DNA from: Bacteroidota bacterium
GTDB lineage: Bacteria; Bacteroidota; Bacteroidia; Chitinophagales; Chitinophagaceae
Length of the DNA: 64,000 nt
Assembly: GCA_023415275.1 (NCBI GenBank)
Contig: JAEZLJ010000093.1
Span: 1 to 64,000 of the forward strand
Direction: 5' to 3'
The position numbers and the translations under genes are program-made. The notes below the pieces were generated by a model. That model saw only the letters and a program-made list of their open reading frames with translations. It did no database searches and had not been told where the DNA came from. Positions 1-8,700 of the stretch are shown piece by piece. Within the stretch, counting starts at the first letter, position 1; the number at the start of each line of letters is the position of its first letter.

Positions 1-154
1 GAGGGGAATGTCGAACAGATGAACAATCCTCCTACGCTAAAGCTACGGCGGACAAGAGGAATGTCGAATTTCGAAGTGTTTAGGACTGAGAGACTTTATG
101 ATAGCGATCTTTTCTGTGAATGACGGAGAAGAATGTTCAATTTTCAATTTTCAA
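1..154. repeat. Dispersed direct repeat, copy 1 (segment A only)
   Basis: This is the first of three near-identical copies of a roughly 153-base unit; the others begin at 176 and 2270. It runs from a GGGGAATGTCGAACAGATG start, through a short stretch containing CTACGCTAAAGCTACGGCGG, to an AT-rich end with repeated TTCAATT/TTTCAA words. Only segment A is present, without the segment B that follows it in the other two copies. No protein domain is recognisable, so short open frames here are treated as chance. The copy may continue beyond the window edge. Confidence 0.85.
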
Positions 155-175
155 CAACCAATATTCAAGGGAGAA

Positions 176-515
176 AGGGGAATGTCGAACAGATGAACAA
201 TCCTCCTACGCTAAAGCTACGGCGGACAAGAAGAATGTCGAATTTCGAAGTGTTTAGGTAGTAGAGACTTTATGATAGCGATCTTTTCTGTGAATGACGG
301 AGAAGAATGTTCAATTTTCAATTTTCAAATAAGGGAGGGGCCACAAAGACTCAAAGGCACAAAGGAGCACAAAGAGGAAAAAGAATACAGAACAATAGAA
401 CAAGGAATAGTAGATGATGAAAGTGATGGAACCAAGGCGGATGGGCTCAATCCCAAAGGGATTGCATGTTTATAGGTAAAGTGACATGAAAGGAGATTCG
501 ACCCCGAAGGGGTCG
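176..515. repeat. Dispersed direct repeat, copy 2 (segments A+B)
   Basis: Segment A (176-328) is followed by segment B (about 333-515), and the same A+B order recurs at 2270-2608. Segment B opens with a low-complexity purine-rich tract (CACAAAG-type words) and ends with two perfect short palindromes, AATCCCAAAGGGATT at 449-463 and GACCCCGAAGGGGTC at 500-514, each able to form a small hairpin. The copies differ by scattered substitutions, so this is an old or gene-converted duplication. It resembles REP-like intergenic elements in having paired palindromes, but no transposase is visible. Together with the 2270 copy it brackets the gene at 627-2033. Confidence 0.85.
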
Positions 516-626
516 CACGCTTCTAACCGGATGGCCAGCCATAAACATGAGATCCCTTCAGCATTCCCATTTAAGATCTCCATCATTAAAAGATAATTAT
601 ATTCAGTAAGTTATTTTACACCTGGC

Positions 627-2033
627 TTACCGCTTACGCCTGAGGACCACAGCAGAACTTTTTTTCATATCCCCTGCAAAGCGGATATCATAACGTTGGT
701 CCCCGTCCTGCACAATTAGCAATCCTGTATTGGGCGGTATGGATCCCAGGTTCTCGGCATACATCACCAGTTGCAATGAATCGCCCATGGCGGGAGTAAC
801 GGGTATGGTTGTGCGAATAGCATTCGCTGTAAGACCTTTGCGGGCCAGGATTACCTGTCCATTGAGCACTACGCTTACGGTATCGCCATCAATGGTTCCA
901 TTATCATAGATGCTCAGAACCAGGCTGTCGGAAGTAAAGAAAATATTTTGGATCACCTCTGTTTTGCGGTTGGCCAGGGCTGCAGCCGGTGGTGGGGCGA
1001 GCGTCAGTTCAGGCTTTTTGATGGTGACAGGAATCTCCTTTAGGGGCAGTTTTGGAGTTGGTTTGGCCACAGCCTCCTCCCCTTTTGTCTCCTTTACAGG
1101 CGCTGGAGACACAGCCACATTTGATGCCGGTTTGTTAGGCACAGGAACAGGTTTATTTACAATGGCCACAGGCTTATCTTCTACTGGTGCAGGTAGTGGG
1201 GCCTTTACCAATATTTTTTCCCTGGGACTGTTAGGAAGGGGTTTCGAATTTTGCACCGGCCTGGAACCTGGTTGAGTATTCACTGTGACTACTCTTTCCT
1301 TTTGAGCCGGCAATGGTTCTTCCTCTATAGTAACAGCGCTGCCTTTCGGCGAGGCTGGTTGATTACCGGCAGTAGCTTTGTTTTCCGTATTGGTTGGCGG
1401 AGATGGTACCAGTACCTGTGGTACAGCTGAAAACGCAGTAGCATCTTTATGTTCCGGATTGGCAGCATTTGTTTTCCCGTGTGATGAGGCGGACACTGAT
1501 CCCCTGGGTGGCAGGGAGCGGGCAAAGGAAAGCGAGGCCAATAAATTCATTTCCGCCAGCCTGGAGGTGAGGCGGGTGACCTCGTTGTTATTTTGTTTTC
1601 TAAGATGTATGATGCCGGTAAAGGCAGCTTTGTCCTGCGAGCGGAAATCCAGCGAGCGGGTAAAAAAGCTTCCTTCCAAAACCATGCTGCTATCCCTGCC
1701 CCTGGCCACCAGGGTGGCGATCATTTTAATGCGGCGGGGTGGCGTTTTGTAATAATCATAAACCAGGTCATGGTCTTCAAGCGACAAGGCCCCCTTCTTT
1801 TCTTTCAGCTCAATGGTCTTGATACCGATATTCTCTGTTTCATTAAAAGTAAAGGCAGTAAGGGCGTACCCATTCCATTTATCTCCATTGGCACTGATCA
1901 CCACTTCGTAGGGTATGCGGGAGCCGGAGCTTTCAATATAGCCCGTCCACAGGCCGGTAATATCCTGTGCAGGTGAAAGTCCAGGCAGGGCTATTAAAAC
2001 CAGGAGGTATAATATGAATTTTGGAAAGCTCAT
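627..2033 (-). CDS. Secreted protein of unknown function with proline-rich linker
   Basis: I do not recognise this 468-residue protein. It starts with a clear signal peptide (hydrophobic residues about 5-20, ending near SPA-QD). A first compact region (about 25-150, opening ITGLWTGYIES) resembles a beta-rich binding domain. Residues about 175-360 are a low-complexity Pro/Lys/Val/Ala-rich linker, typical of surface or periplasmic proteins that span a gap. A final beta-rich domain (about 362-460) has DGDTVSVVLNG and ends RRKR. The gene stands alone between two copies of a direct repeat and is preceded by a possible promoter and attenuator at 2123-2225. A structural or adhesive envelope role is a guess from architecture only. 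Confidence 0.75.
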   Translation of the reverse strand: MSFPKFILYLLVLIALPGLSPAQDITGLWTGYIESSGSRIPYEVVISANGDKWNGYALTAFTFNETENIGIKTIELKEKKGALSLEDHDLVYDYYKTPPRRIKMIATLVARGRDSSMVLEGSFFTRSLDFRSQDKAAFTGIIHLRKQNNNEVTRLTSRLAEMNLLASLSFARSLPPRGSVSASSHGKTNAANPEHKDATAFSAVPQVLVPSPPTNTENKATAGNQPASPKGSAVTIEEEPLPAQKERVVTVNTQPGSRPVQNSKPLPNSPREKILVKAPLPAPVEDKPVAIVNKPVPVPNKPASNVAVSPAPVKETKGEEAVAKPTPKLPLKEIPVTIKKPELTLAPPPAAALANRKTEVIQNIFFTSDSLVLSIYDNGTIDGDTVSVVLNGQVILARKGLTANAIRTTIPVTPAMGDSLQLVMYAENLGSIPPNTGLLIVQDGDQRYDIRFAGDMKKSSAVVLRRKR

Positions 2034-2122
2034 TCAGGTCAACAAGATAATGGTTGCCATTTATTGAATAAAATAAGGATAAAATCTAATAATAAAAGGT
2101 TGGCAGAACGTTAATCAGGCAT

Positions 2123-2154
2123 AAAAAAAGGGGCTAGAATAAAAATTCTGCCCC
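2123..2154 (-). terminator. Rho-independent terminator or attenuator
   Basis: Read on the minus strand, a GC-rich stem (GGGG at 2130-2133 against CCCC at 2151-2154, extended by AGAAT/ATTCT) with a four-base loop is followed directly by a seven-base U-tract (2123-2129). It lies about 90 bases upstream of the minus-strand gene that starts at 2033 and downstream of a good promoter match. It therefore either ends a short RNA or attenuates transcription into that gene. Confidence 0.7.
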
Positions 2155-2188
2155 GAATTGTTTAAAGTCCAATATCCTATGAAAAAAC
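2123..2188 (-). ncRNA. Candidate small RNA or attenuated leader
   Basis: A short minus-strand transcript of about 65-70 nt is predicted between the promoter at 2195-2225 and the intrinsic terminator at 2123-2154. No open frame of note lies within it. It could be an independent small RNA, or the leader of the secreted-protein gene at 627-2033, with the hairpin acting as an attenuator. No known RNA family was recognised. The transcript start is estimated from the usual distance to the -7 box. Confidence 0.4.
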
Positions 2189-2194
2189 CTGGTA

Positions 2195-2225
2195 CAAAGC
2201 TATTATAACCGCATTCGGTTAACAA
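2195..2225 (-). promoter_or_regulatory. Bacteroidota-type promoter (-33 TTG / -7 TAGCTTTG)
   Basis: On the minus strand a TAGCTTTG box (2202 down to 2195) fits the Bacteroidota -7 consensus TAnnTTTG. A TTG at 2225-2223 lies 20 bases upstream, the expected spacing for the -33 element. Transcription would begin near 2188 and run towards the hairpin at 2123-2154 and the gene at 627-2033. Confidence 0.6.
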
Positions 2226-2269
2226 CCGTGAAATAACCCGGAGGGCAAGGTATTTTAACGGGGAGAGGG

Positions 2270-2608
2270 AGGGGAATGTCGAACAGATGAACAATCCTCC
2301 TACGCTAAAGCTACGGCGGACAAGAGGAATGTCGAATTTCGAAGTGTTTAGGTAGTAAAGACTTTATGATAGCGGTCTTTTCTGTGAATGACGGAGAAGA
2401 ATGTTCAATTTTCAATTTTCAAGTGAGGGAGGGCCACAAAGACTCAAGGGCACAAAGGAGCACAAAGAGGAAAAAGAATACAGAACAAAAGAACAAGGAA
2501 TAGTAGATGATGAAAGTGATGGAACCAAGGCGGATGGTCTCAATCCCAAAGGGATTGCATGTTTCAAGGTAAGGTGGCATGCGAGAACATTCGACCTCGA
2601 AGGGGTCG
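2270..2608. repeat. Dispersed direct repeat, copy 3 (segments A+B)
   Basis: This is a near-identical direct copy of the unit at 176-515, in the same orientation and segment order. The palindromes recur at 2542-2556 (AATCCCAAAGGGATT) and 2593-2607 (GACCTCGAAGGGGTC, where one C-to-T change leaves a wobble-tolerant stem). The region between 2034 and 2781 otherwise holds only the promoter/hairpin element at 2123-2225 and an AT-rich run before 2782. An open frame across the repeat is judged non-coding because it follows the repeat sequence and matches no family. Confidence 0.85.
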
Positions 2609-2781
2609 TACCCAAATAATAGGATTGCAATTCTATAAACATTGGACGCCTTCAGCTTCCCAAGTTAATATCGCCAGCATTAGGAGGCTATTGTTACCGC
2701 AACGACATCAATCACTAATTGACCCAAATATTAAATATTAACTATTAAATATTAAATACTTATCGTTTTCTTTGCTCATCC

Positions 2782-3609
2782 ATGTCTTTATTCATTTCAG
2801 CGCTGGCGTCAGGAAGTAATGGCAACTGCTATTATGTGGGGAATCAACAGGAAGCTGTACTGGTGGATGCGGGTATTTCCTGCAAGGAAATAGAAAGGCG
2901 CATGTCCCGGCTGCAACTCTCCATGCATAAGGTGAAGGCCCTGTTCATTTCACATGAGCATACAGATCATATAAAGGGGGTGGCCAACCTTTCAAAAAAA
3001 TACAGGATCCCAGTGTACATTACACCTGCCACTTTAAGAAATGGCCGGCTGTTCCTGGAAAAAGAATTGATCAGGGATTTTAGCTCTTCCGGGGTTGTCA
3101 ATATAGGAGCATTGTCAATAAAGGCATTTTCCAAATGGCATGATGCGGCAGATCCTTATAGCTTCCTGGTGAGTGGTCATGGATTGAATGTGGGTGTATT
3201 CACAGACCTCGGAATGACCTGTGCGCAACTGGTACACCATTTCAGGCAATGCCATGCGGCTTTCCTGGAAGCCAATTATGATGATCATATGCTGGATACA
3301 GGAGGATACCCCTATTACCTGAAGTCCCGCATCAGGGGAGATAAAGGGCATTTATCGAATAAGCAGGCGCTGGAATTGTTTACTACTTATCGCCCGTCTT
3401 ATATGAGTCACCTGGTGCTGTCGCATATCTCGAAAAACAATAATTGTCCAAAACTGGTAGATGAATTATTCAGCAGTCATGCTGGCGGAGTCAAAATCAT
3501 TGTAGCCTCCAGGTATGAGGAAACAGCAGTATATACCATCTGCCACGAAGGCCAAAAAGCTATGCCTACAGGTATGCCATTACCACAACTCGAATTTGCC
3601 TTTGCCTGA
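2782..3609 (+). CDS. MBL-fold metallohydrolase, YycJ/WalJ-like
   Basis: This 275-residue metallo-beta-lactamase-fold hydrolase belongs to the YycJ-like group (about 260-270 residues in other bacteria), which has been proposed to act as a DNA exonuclease or in cell-wall/cell-division control. The family's N-terminal signature, SALASGSNGNCYYV, is present. The metal-binding motif SHEHTDH is near residues 57-63, and further ligands are probably D143 (FTDLG) and the C-terminal SHLVLSHIS. No signal peptide is seen, so it should be cytoplasmic. It is a single gene; a small gene on the other strand ends two bases after it. Family assignment is firm, substrate is not. Confidence 0.9.
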   Translation: MSLFISALASGSNGNCYYVGNQQEAVLVDAGISCKEIERRMSRLQLSMHKVKALFISHEHTDHIKGVANLSKKYRIPVYITPATLRNGRLFLEKELIRDFSSSGVVNIGALSIKAFSKWHDAADPYSFLVSGHGLNVGVFTDLGMTCAQLVHHFRQCHAAFLEANYDDHMLDTGGYPYYLKSRIRGDKGHLSNKQALELFTTYRPSYMSHLVLSHISKNNNCPKLVDELFSSHAGGVKIIVASRYEETAVYTICHEGQKAMPTGMPLPQLEFAFA

Positions 3610-3611
3610 GT

Positions 3612-3800
3612 TTAACTGGTTTGCTTTTTAGCCGGGGAAGGATCTACCACTAAAAATTCAGGAGGTGTCTGCGATTCACGAAGCAGGTCGGCATGCTTCT
3701 CTTTCAATACACGCTTGAACCTGCCCAGGTAACCTGGTAAGGATAATTGATCCAGCTGAACATTAACGGAATCAATCATGTCGTTGCCTAAAAACATCAT
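3612..3800 (-). CDS. Small conserved-looking protein of unknown function
   Basis: I do not recognise a named family. From the paired ATG codons at 3800 and 3797 the product is about 62 residues, beginning MMFLGNDMIDS and ending in a Pro/Lys-rich tail; a longer start would need TTG at 3842. The middle (LPGYLGRFKRVLKEKHADLL) looks like a charged amphipathic helix. There is no signal peptide or membrane segment. It is convergent with the hydrolase gene at 2782-3609, separated by two bases, and there is no terminator-like hairpin between them. Coding status rests on composition and on the tight fit into the gap. Confidence 0.5.
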   Translation of the reverse strand: MMFLGNDMIDSVNVQLDQLSLPGYLGRFKRVLKEKHADLLRESQTPPEFLVVDPSPAKKQTS

Positions 3801-3933
3801 TAATTGCATAAGATAGGATATGGTAGAACAAATAAACTGCAATTTGGAATATTTTGCAATAGAGGAAATACGTGAGTTCTGCTAAGCGTTTTCATTTACC
3901 TGGAGTACCTTTTTTTTCAATTTCCAGTCACTG

Positions 3934-4533
3934 CTAACTTATAGGCGTAATGCTCCGATTCAATGCATTAAGCAGTTCGACGATCTGCCTTGTTTTTAAA
4001 ATTTTATCCGCTGCCTGGTTATCCAGGGCTTGCTGTGGCATGTAACTTACAACTGCTTCGGCAGGGTCCTGAACGATGGTAAGCCCCCCGGCCTGCCTGA
4101 TCTGAAGCAATCCCTCTGCCCCATCGGCATTGGCGCCTGATAATAAGATACCTACCAGTGAACTATTGAATGCTTCTGCCGCGGTTTCAAAGCTGGCATC
4201 TATGGCAGGCCGGCTGTAATGGATCTTTTCAGAGAAATCGAGTGAAAAGGTTCTATCCTGCTCTACCAACAAGTGGTAATCAGCAGGAGCAATATAGACT
4301 ACACCTGGCTGAATAAGTTCTTTTTCTTCCGCTTCCTTCACCGTGAGTATTGTCTTATCAGAGAGTAAACCAGTAAGCAGGGAGTCACCACTCCGTCTAT
4401 GCATCACCAATATGATGGCATAATCTATGTCTTCTCTTATCAAAGGCAATATTTCCAGGACCACCTCCAGGCTTCCTGCCGAACCACCAATGATCAAAAG
4501 GTCGAATTTATTTATGGCAGCTTCTTTCTCCAT
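3934..4533 (-). CDS. CheB methylesterase domain protein without receiver
   Basis: At 199 residues this is the catalytic methylesterase/deamidase domain of CheB alone. The Ser-His-Asp triad is visible: Ser in IIGGSAGS (about residue 18), His in VMHRR (about 45) and Asp in GANADGAEG (about 138). Classical CheB carries an N-terminal receiver that controls it; here it is missing. The free receiver two genes upstream could act in trans (inference). It is the last gene of the minus-strand signalling operon and its start overlaps the end of cheR by 22 bases, implying translational coupling. No chemoreceptor is encoded nearby, so its substrate may be something other than a standard MCP. Confidence 0.92.
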   Translation of the reverse strand: MEKEAAINKFDLLIIGGSAGSLEVVLEILPLIREDIDYAIILVMHRRSGDSLLTGLLSDKTILTVKEAEEKELIQPGVVYIAPADYHLLVEQDRTFSLDFSEKIHYSRPAIDASFETAAEAFNSSLVGILLSGANADGAEGLLQIRQAGGLTIVQDPAEAVVSYMPQQALDNQAADKILKTRQIVELLNALNRSITPIS

Positions 4534-5324
4534 ATCTTTTCTTTATCCATTTGTGTGTAATGTGAAGCGATTGGAGAAAAACGAATTGTTTCTTTGGAAC
4601 CTAGTGCCAGGAAACCTAATTGGTCAAGGCTCTGGTCGAAAAGTGTCAGTACCCTGTCCTGCAGGTCCTTATCAAAGTAAATGAGCACATTACGGCATAG
4701 TATCAATTGAAACTCATTGAAGGACCGGTCAGAAACCAGGTTATGAGTGGCAAAGATCATTTTCCCTGACAAGTCCTTATTGAACAAGGCATGGTCATAT
4801 TTAGCTGTGTAATAATCAGAAAAGTCATGGGCTCCCCCAGAGAGTATATAATTTTCTGAATACTGTTTCATATTGGCCAGCGGAAAGATGCCCCTGCGGG
4901 CCTTATCCAGCACATCGGGGTTCAAATCGGTGGCATATAAAAGTGATTTATGCAAAAGATTGGCTTCGTGCAACAGGATAGCCATGGAATACACTTCTTC
5001 GCCGGTGGAACAGCCTGCATGCCAAATGCGGATCAATGGATAAGTAGCCAGTACTTTGAGCACATGGTCTTTAAGATAGCGGTAAAAGGAGGGATCTCTG
5101 AACATCTCCGTCACATTGACCGTGATCTCCTCCACAAACCTTTTCAGGTAATCCTCATCCGTTTTCACACGAAAACGCAGTTCGGCAAAGGAGGGGAATT
5201 TATCCAGGGTGATCAGCCGTTGGATCCTTCTTTTTAAAGAAGCTTTTGAGTAATCAGTGAAATCATACCCATAGTGGTCCATCAGATCGGCCAACAACAG
5301 TTTCACCTCGGCGTCTTTGATCAT
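4512..5324 (-). CDS. CheR-type protein-glutamate methyltransferase
   Basis: This 270-residue S-adenosylmethionine-dependent methyltransferase belongs to the CheR family, which methylates glutamates in coiled-coil signalling proteins. The N-terminal helical domain (1-70, with SLKRRIQRL) is followed by the SAM-binding domain. SAM-contact motifs are GCSTGEEVYSMAI (about 105-117) and FQLILCRNVLIYF (about 208-220). Length is normal for the family. It sits between a free receiver (5326-5703, one-base gap) and a CheB esterase (overlapping), so methylation and demethylation are co-expressed with the hybrid kinase upstream. Confidence 0.93.
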   Translation of the reverse strand: MIKDAEVKLLLADLMDHYGYDFTDYSKASLKRRIQRLITLDKFPSFAELRFRVKTDEDYLKRFVEEITVNVTEMFRDPSFYRYLKDHVLKVLATYPLIRIWHAGCSTGEEVYSMAILLHEANLLHKSLLYATDLNPDVLDKARRGIFPLANMKQYSENYILSGGAHDFSDYYTAKYDHALFNKDLSGKMIFATHNLVSDRSFNEFQLILCRNVLIYFDKDLQDRVLTLFDQSLDQLGFLALGSKETIRFSPIASHYTQMDKEKIWRKKLP

Positions 5325-5325
5325 A

Positions 5326-5703
5326 TTACTCCATTTGATAGTTGGCTAAAAGATCAAGCAATGCATCCACATCTATGGGTTTGGAAATATAGTCATCAGC
5401 GCCCGCATCCAGGCACTTTTCCCTATCGCCCACCATGGCTTGTGCGGTAACAGCAATGATAGGGACCCGTGATATTTGTTCGGAAGCCCTGATGGCTGCA
5501 ATAGCCTGGTAGCCATCCATGTCGGGCATCATGATATCCAGCAATACCACTGAAATGCTTTTATTATTCTTTAACCGGGTGATGCCTTCTACGGCTGAAA
5601 GGGCTGATACCACATGGTATCCCTTTGCTTTCAACACAGCCGATAAAGCGAATATATTACGGCTGTCATCATCTATGATCAGAACTGTTTTTGTCTCACT
5701 CAT
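5326..5703 (-). CDS. Single-domain response regulator (CheY-like receiver)
   Basis: At 125 residues this is a free receiver domain with no output domain. The acidic pocket is IIDDD near residues 9-13, the phospho-acceptor Asp is in VVLLDIMMPDMDG (about residue 57), the conserved Thr/Ala region is VTAQA, and the Lys is in SKPID. It is closely similar to the third receiver of the adjacent hybrid kinase (shared DREKC..AGADDYISKP pattern), which suggests domain duplication. It is probably a phosphorelay intermediate or regulator for that kinase or for CheB. It lies two bases downstream of the kinase stop. Confidence 0.93.
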   Translation of the reverse strand: MSETKTVLIIDDDSRNIFALSAVLKAKGYHVVSALSAVEGITRLKNNKSISVVLLDIMMPDMDGYQAIAAIRASEQISRVPIIAVTAQAMVGDREKCLDAGADDYISKPIDVDALLDLLANYQME

Positions 5704-5705
5704 AC

Positions 5706-8700
5706 TTACATACTTTTATCATACAACCAAACCCTCAACAAGGATAATAGCTGGTCAACATCTACAGGTTTAGAAATATAATCTGAAGCTCCGGCCTTAA
5801 TACATTTTTCCCTGTCACCCGTCATGGCTTTAGCCGTAACAGCTATTATAGGCAACTGCCTGAACCGGCTGATTTTACGTATTTCCTGGATGGCCGTATA
5901 TCCATCCATTTCAGGCATCATAATATCCATGAGCACGACATCCAAATCCGGGTGCTCTTTCAATGTTTGCAATGCTTCCCTTCCATCCACTGCAGAGAAA
6001 ACCTTCATTTGTTGCAGTTCCAGTGCTTTGGTAAGCGAGAATATATTCCTCACATCATCATCCACCACCAGCACTTTTTTATTGGAAAGTACTTCGTTCA
6101 ACGCACCTAATCGCTTGTATTTTCCGGGCACATTCCCATTCATGTTGTTTTCCTCTACCAGGTGAAGGAATAAGGATACTTCATCCAGGATGCGCTGGTA
6201 GGAATGGGCTGTTTTCACTACAATGGAATCTGCATATTGACGGATCTTGCCTTCCTCTGATTTGGACAGGTTTTTACCAGTAAAAATAATGACCGGCAGG
6301 TTGTCCATTCCCGCATTCTTCTTGAGGGTTTCCAGGGTTTCATATGCTTTCTGGTCAGGGATACCCATATCGAGGATGACGCAATCCACTTCTTTTTTCT
6401 GCAGGTCTTCCACCCCCTTGTCTATCGTTTCAGAAATTTGTGCATTGACATTAAAAGTTTCGAGGAAATAGGCCAGTGCTTTGGCATGCCTGGGATTTTC
6501 TTCTACGATGAGCACTTTTTTATTTTCCCGCAACACCACCTGTTCTATCTTTTTAAACACTTCCTGCATTTGTTCAAAAGCCATAGGCTTATTGATAAAG
6601 TCCACAGCCCCCTTCATCAGGCTTTCTTTTTTAGCTTCCAGGGAAGACATGATGTGAACGGGTATATGACGGGTAAGCGCATTCGATTTCAGTTCCTCCA
6701 TTACTTCCCAACCATCTTTTACAGGAAGCTGTATATCCAGGAGGATACCAACCGGTTTATATTGCCTGGCCAGTTCAATGCCTTCATCCCCTCTCACAGC
6801 TACTAAGCCCTTGTATCCTTTGCTACGGGCAAAATCGAGCAGCGCTTTGGCAAAGGCTGTGTCGTCTTCAATGATAAGGATGGTCTTGTCATTTGATTGG
6901 ATCTTGCCCCTGTCATCAGGTACAGGTTCGGGAATATGCTCTGTTTTATAAACGGGTCCCTGCTTTACATTTTCTGAGACAACAGCTTCGCCAACGTCTG
7001 AACGCTCCAGGGGCTTTTGAACTTTCAGGGGCTGCTCTTGGATTATCAATTTATTTTTGGGAATATAAACTGTAAACTCACTGCCTTTACCAGGCTCACT
7101 GGTTAATTTGATCTCGCCTCCTAATAGTTTGGCAAGCTCCCTGCTTATAGACAATCCCAGGCCGGTTCCTCCATATTTTCTTCTTGTGGAACCATCTGCT
7201 TGCTGAAAGGCATCGAAAATGAGGTGTTGCTTTTCAGGAGGGATACCAATACCTGTATCTTTCACAGAGAAAGCCAGGAAGGAATCATTTTCAGGAAGTG
7301 ATTGAATGGAAAGCATCACACTTCCCTTGGAGGTGAATTTAAGCGCATTGGATAAGAGGTTCTTCAACACCTGCTCCAGGCGCATTTTATCTGTTTCGAT
7401 CTGTGAAGGAACCCCTTCCCCTACTTTAGTTACTAAAGACAATTGCCTGTCTTTAGCGACCGGCTCAAACAATGCCTGCATATCATTGACCACCTCTTTA
7501 ATGGAAACGGGCAGGTATTCAAGATCCATTTTACCCGCCTCGATCTTTGAAAGGTCAAGTATTTCATCTATCAGTGATAATAATCCATGCCCGGAGCTTT
7601 GAATAACATGTGCATATTCCACCTGGTCGCTGGATAGATTTTTTTCTGCATTCTCTGAAAGTAGCCTGGATAGTAATAGTATTGAATTCAAAGGCGTGCG
7701 GAGTTCATGCGACATATTGGCCAGGAACTCGGATTTATAACGCGTGCTTAAAGTTAATTCTTCTGCTTTCTTTTGTATCTCCAGGTTGCGTTCTACTATG
7801 ACCTGGTTTCTTTCTTCCAGTAAACGAGACCTTTCTTCCAGTTCTTGGTTGGCATGCATCAGCTCTTCCTGTTGCACTTTTAATTCTTCCTCGGAGGCTT
7901 GTAACTTTTCAGACTGGGCTTCCAACTCCGCGTTGATATTTTCCAGTTCGGAATGCTGTGCCTGCAACTCCTCTGCCTGGGCCTGTGTCTCTTCAAAAAG
8001 CTCCTGAAGCCTTTCCCTGCTTTTAGCAGCCTGTAGAGCAATGGCTATAGCTGGAGCTACCTGCTGAACAAAGTCCAATACGGAATCATTGAATGGGTGT
8101 AAAGAACCAATTTCCGCTACTCCCTCCACCTTACCTTCATGCAGGAACGGGATCAGCAATAAATGTCTGGGTTTGGCCTGGCCCGAGGCAGTTTTGATAT
8201 TGATGAATTCTTCAGGAACAGAATCTAGTTGCATGATCCTGGCTTTCTCTGCCGCCTGGCCTAACAATGTTTCTCCATATTTTAGCTCCCTTGGAATATG
8301 CTGCAGGCCTGAAACGGCATAGCCACCAACATAACGTAAGAAATGATCTTTGGATACATAGATCAATCCCACCTCTCCATTTACATAAGTGGTGAGGGCA
8401 TCTAAAGCATCTTCGGCCAACGTGGTAACATCCTTATCGCCCCTGAGTTGTTCATTGACCAACTCCACCCCTTTTAATGCCCATAATTTTTGTTCGTTTT
8501 CCTTATTGAACCGTTGCAGGTCGGTCTTCATTCTCAATATGGCATTACCCAATATATCTTCCTGGCTACGGGGAACCACGGGCACGTCAAACCTGCCACT
8601 ACCAATAGCATCCGCCGCTGTGGCCAATGCTTTATTATTGGAATCTATTTTTAACATAGACTCGGAAAGGGTACCTATAACATCGTTTGAATCTTTACGT

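Noticed and set aside
272..475. Open frame of 67 codons, and a related one at 2401-2619
   Set aside because: Both lie inside copies of the dispersed repeat and simply translate its purine-rich tract; no start signal, domain or independent conservation supports coding.
910..1976. Several plus-strand frames of 120-127 codons
   Set aside because: All are antisense to the secreted-protein gene at 627-2033 and have Ser/Thr/Gly-rich shadow composition.
176..2608. Composite transposon around the 627-2033 gene
   Set aside because: The flanking repeats contain no transposase frame, no terminal inverted repeats and no target duplication that I can see.
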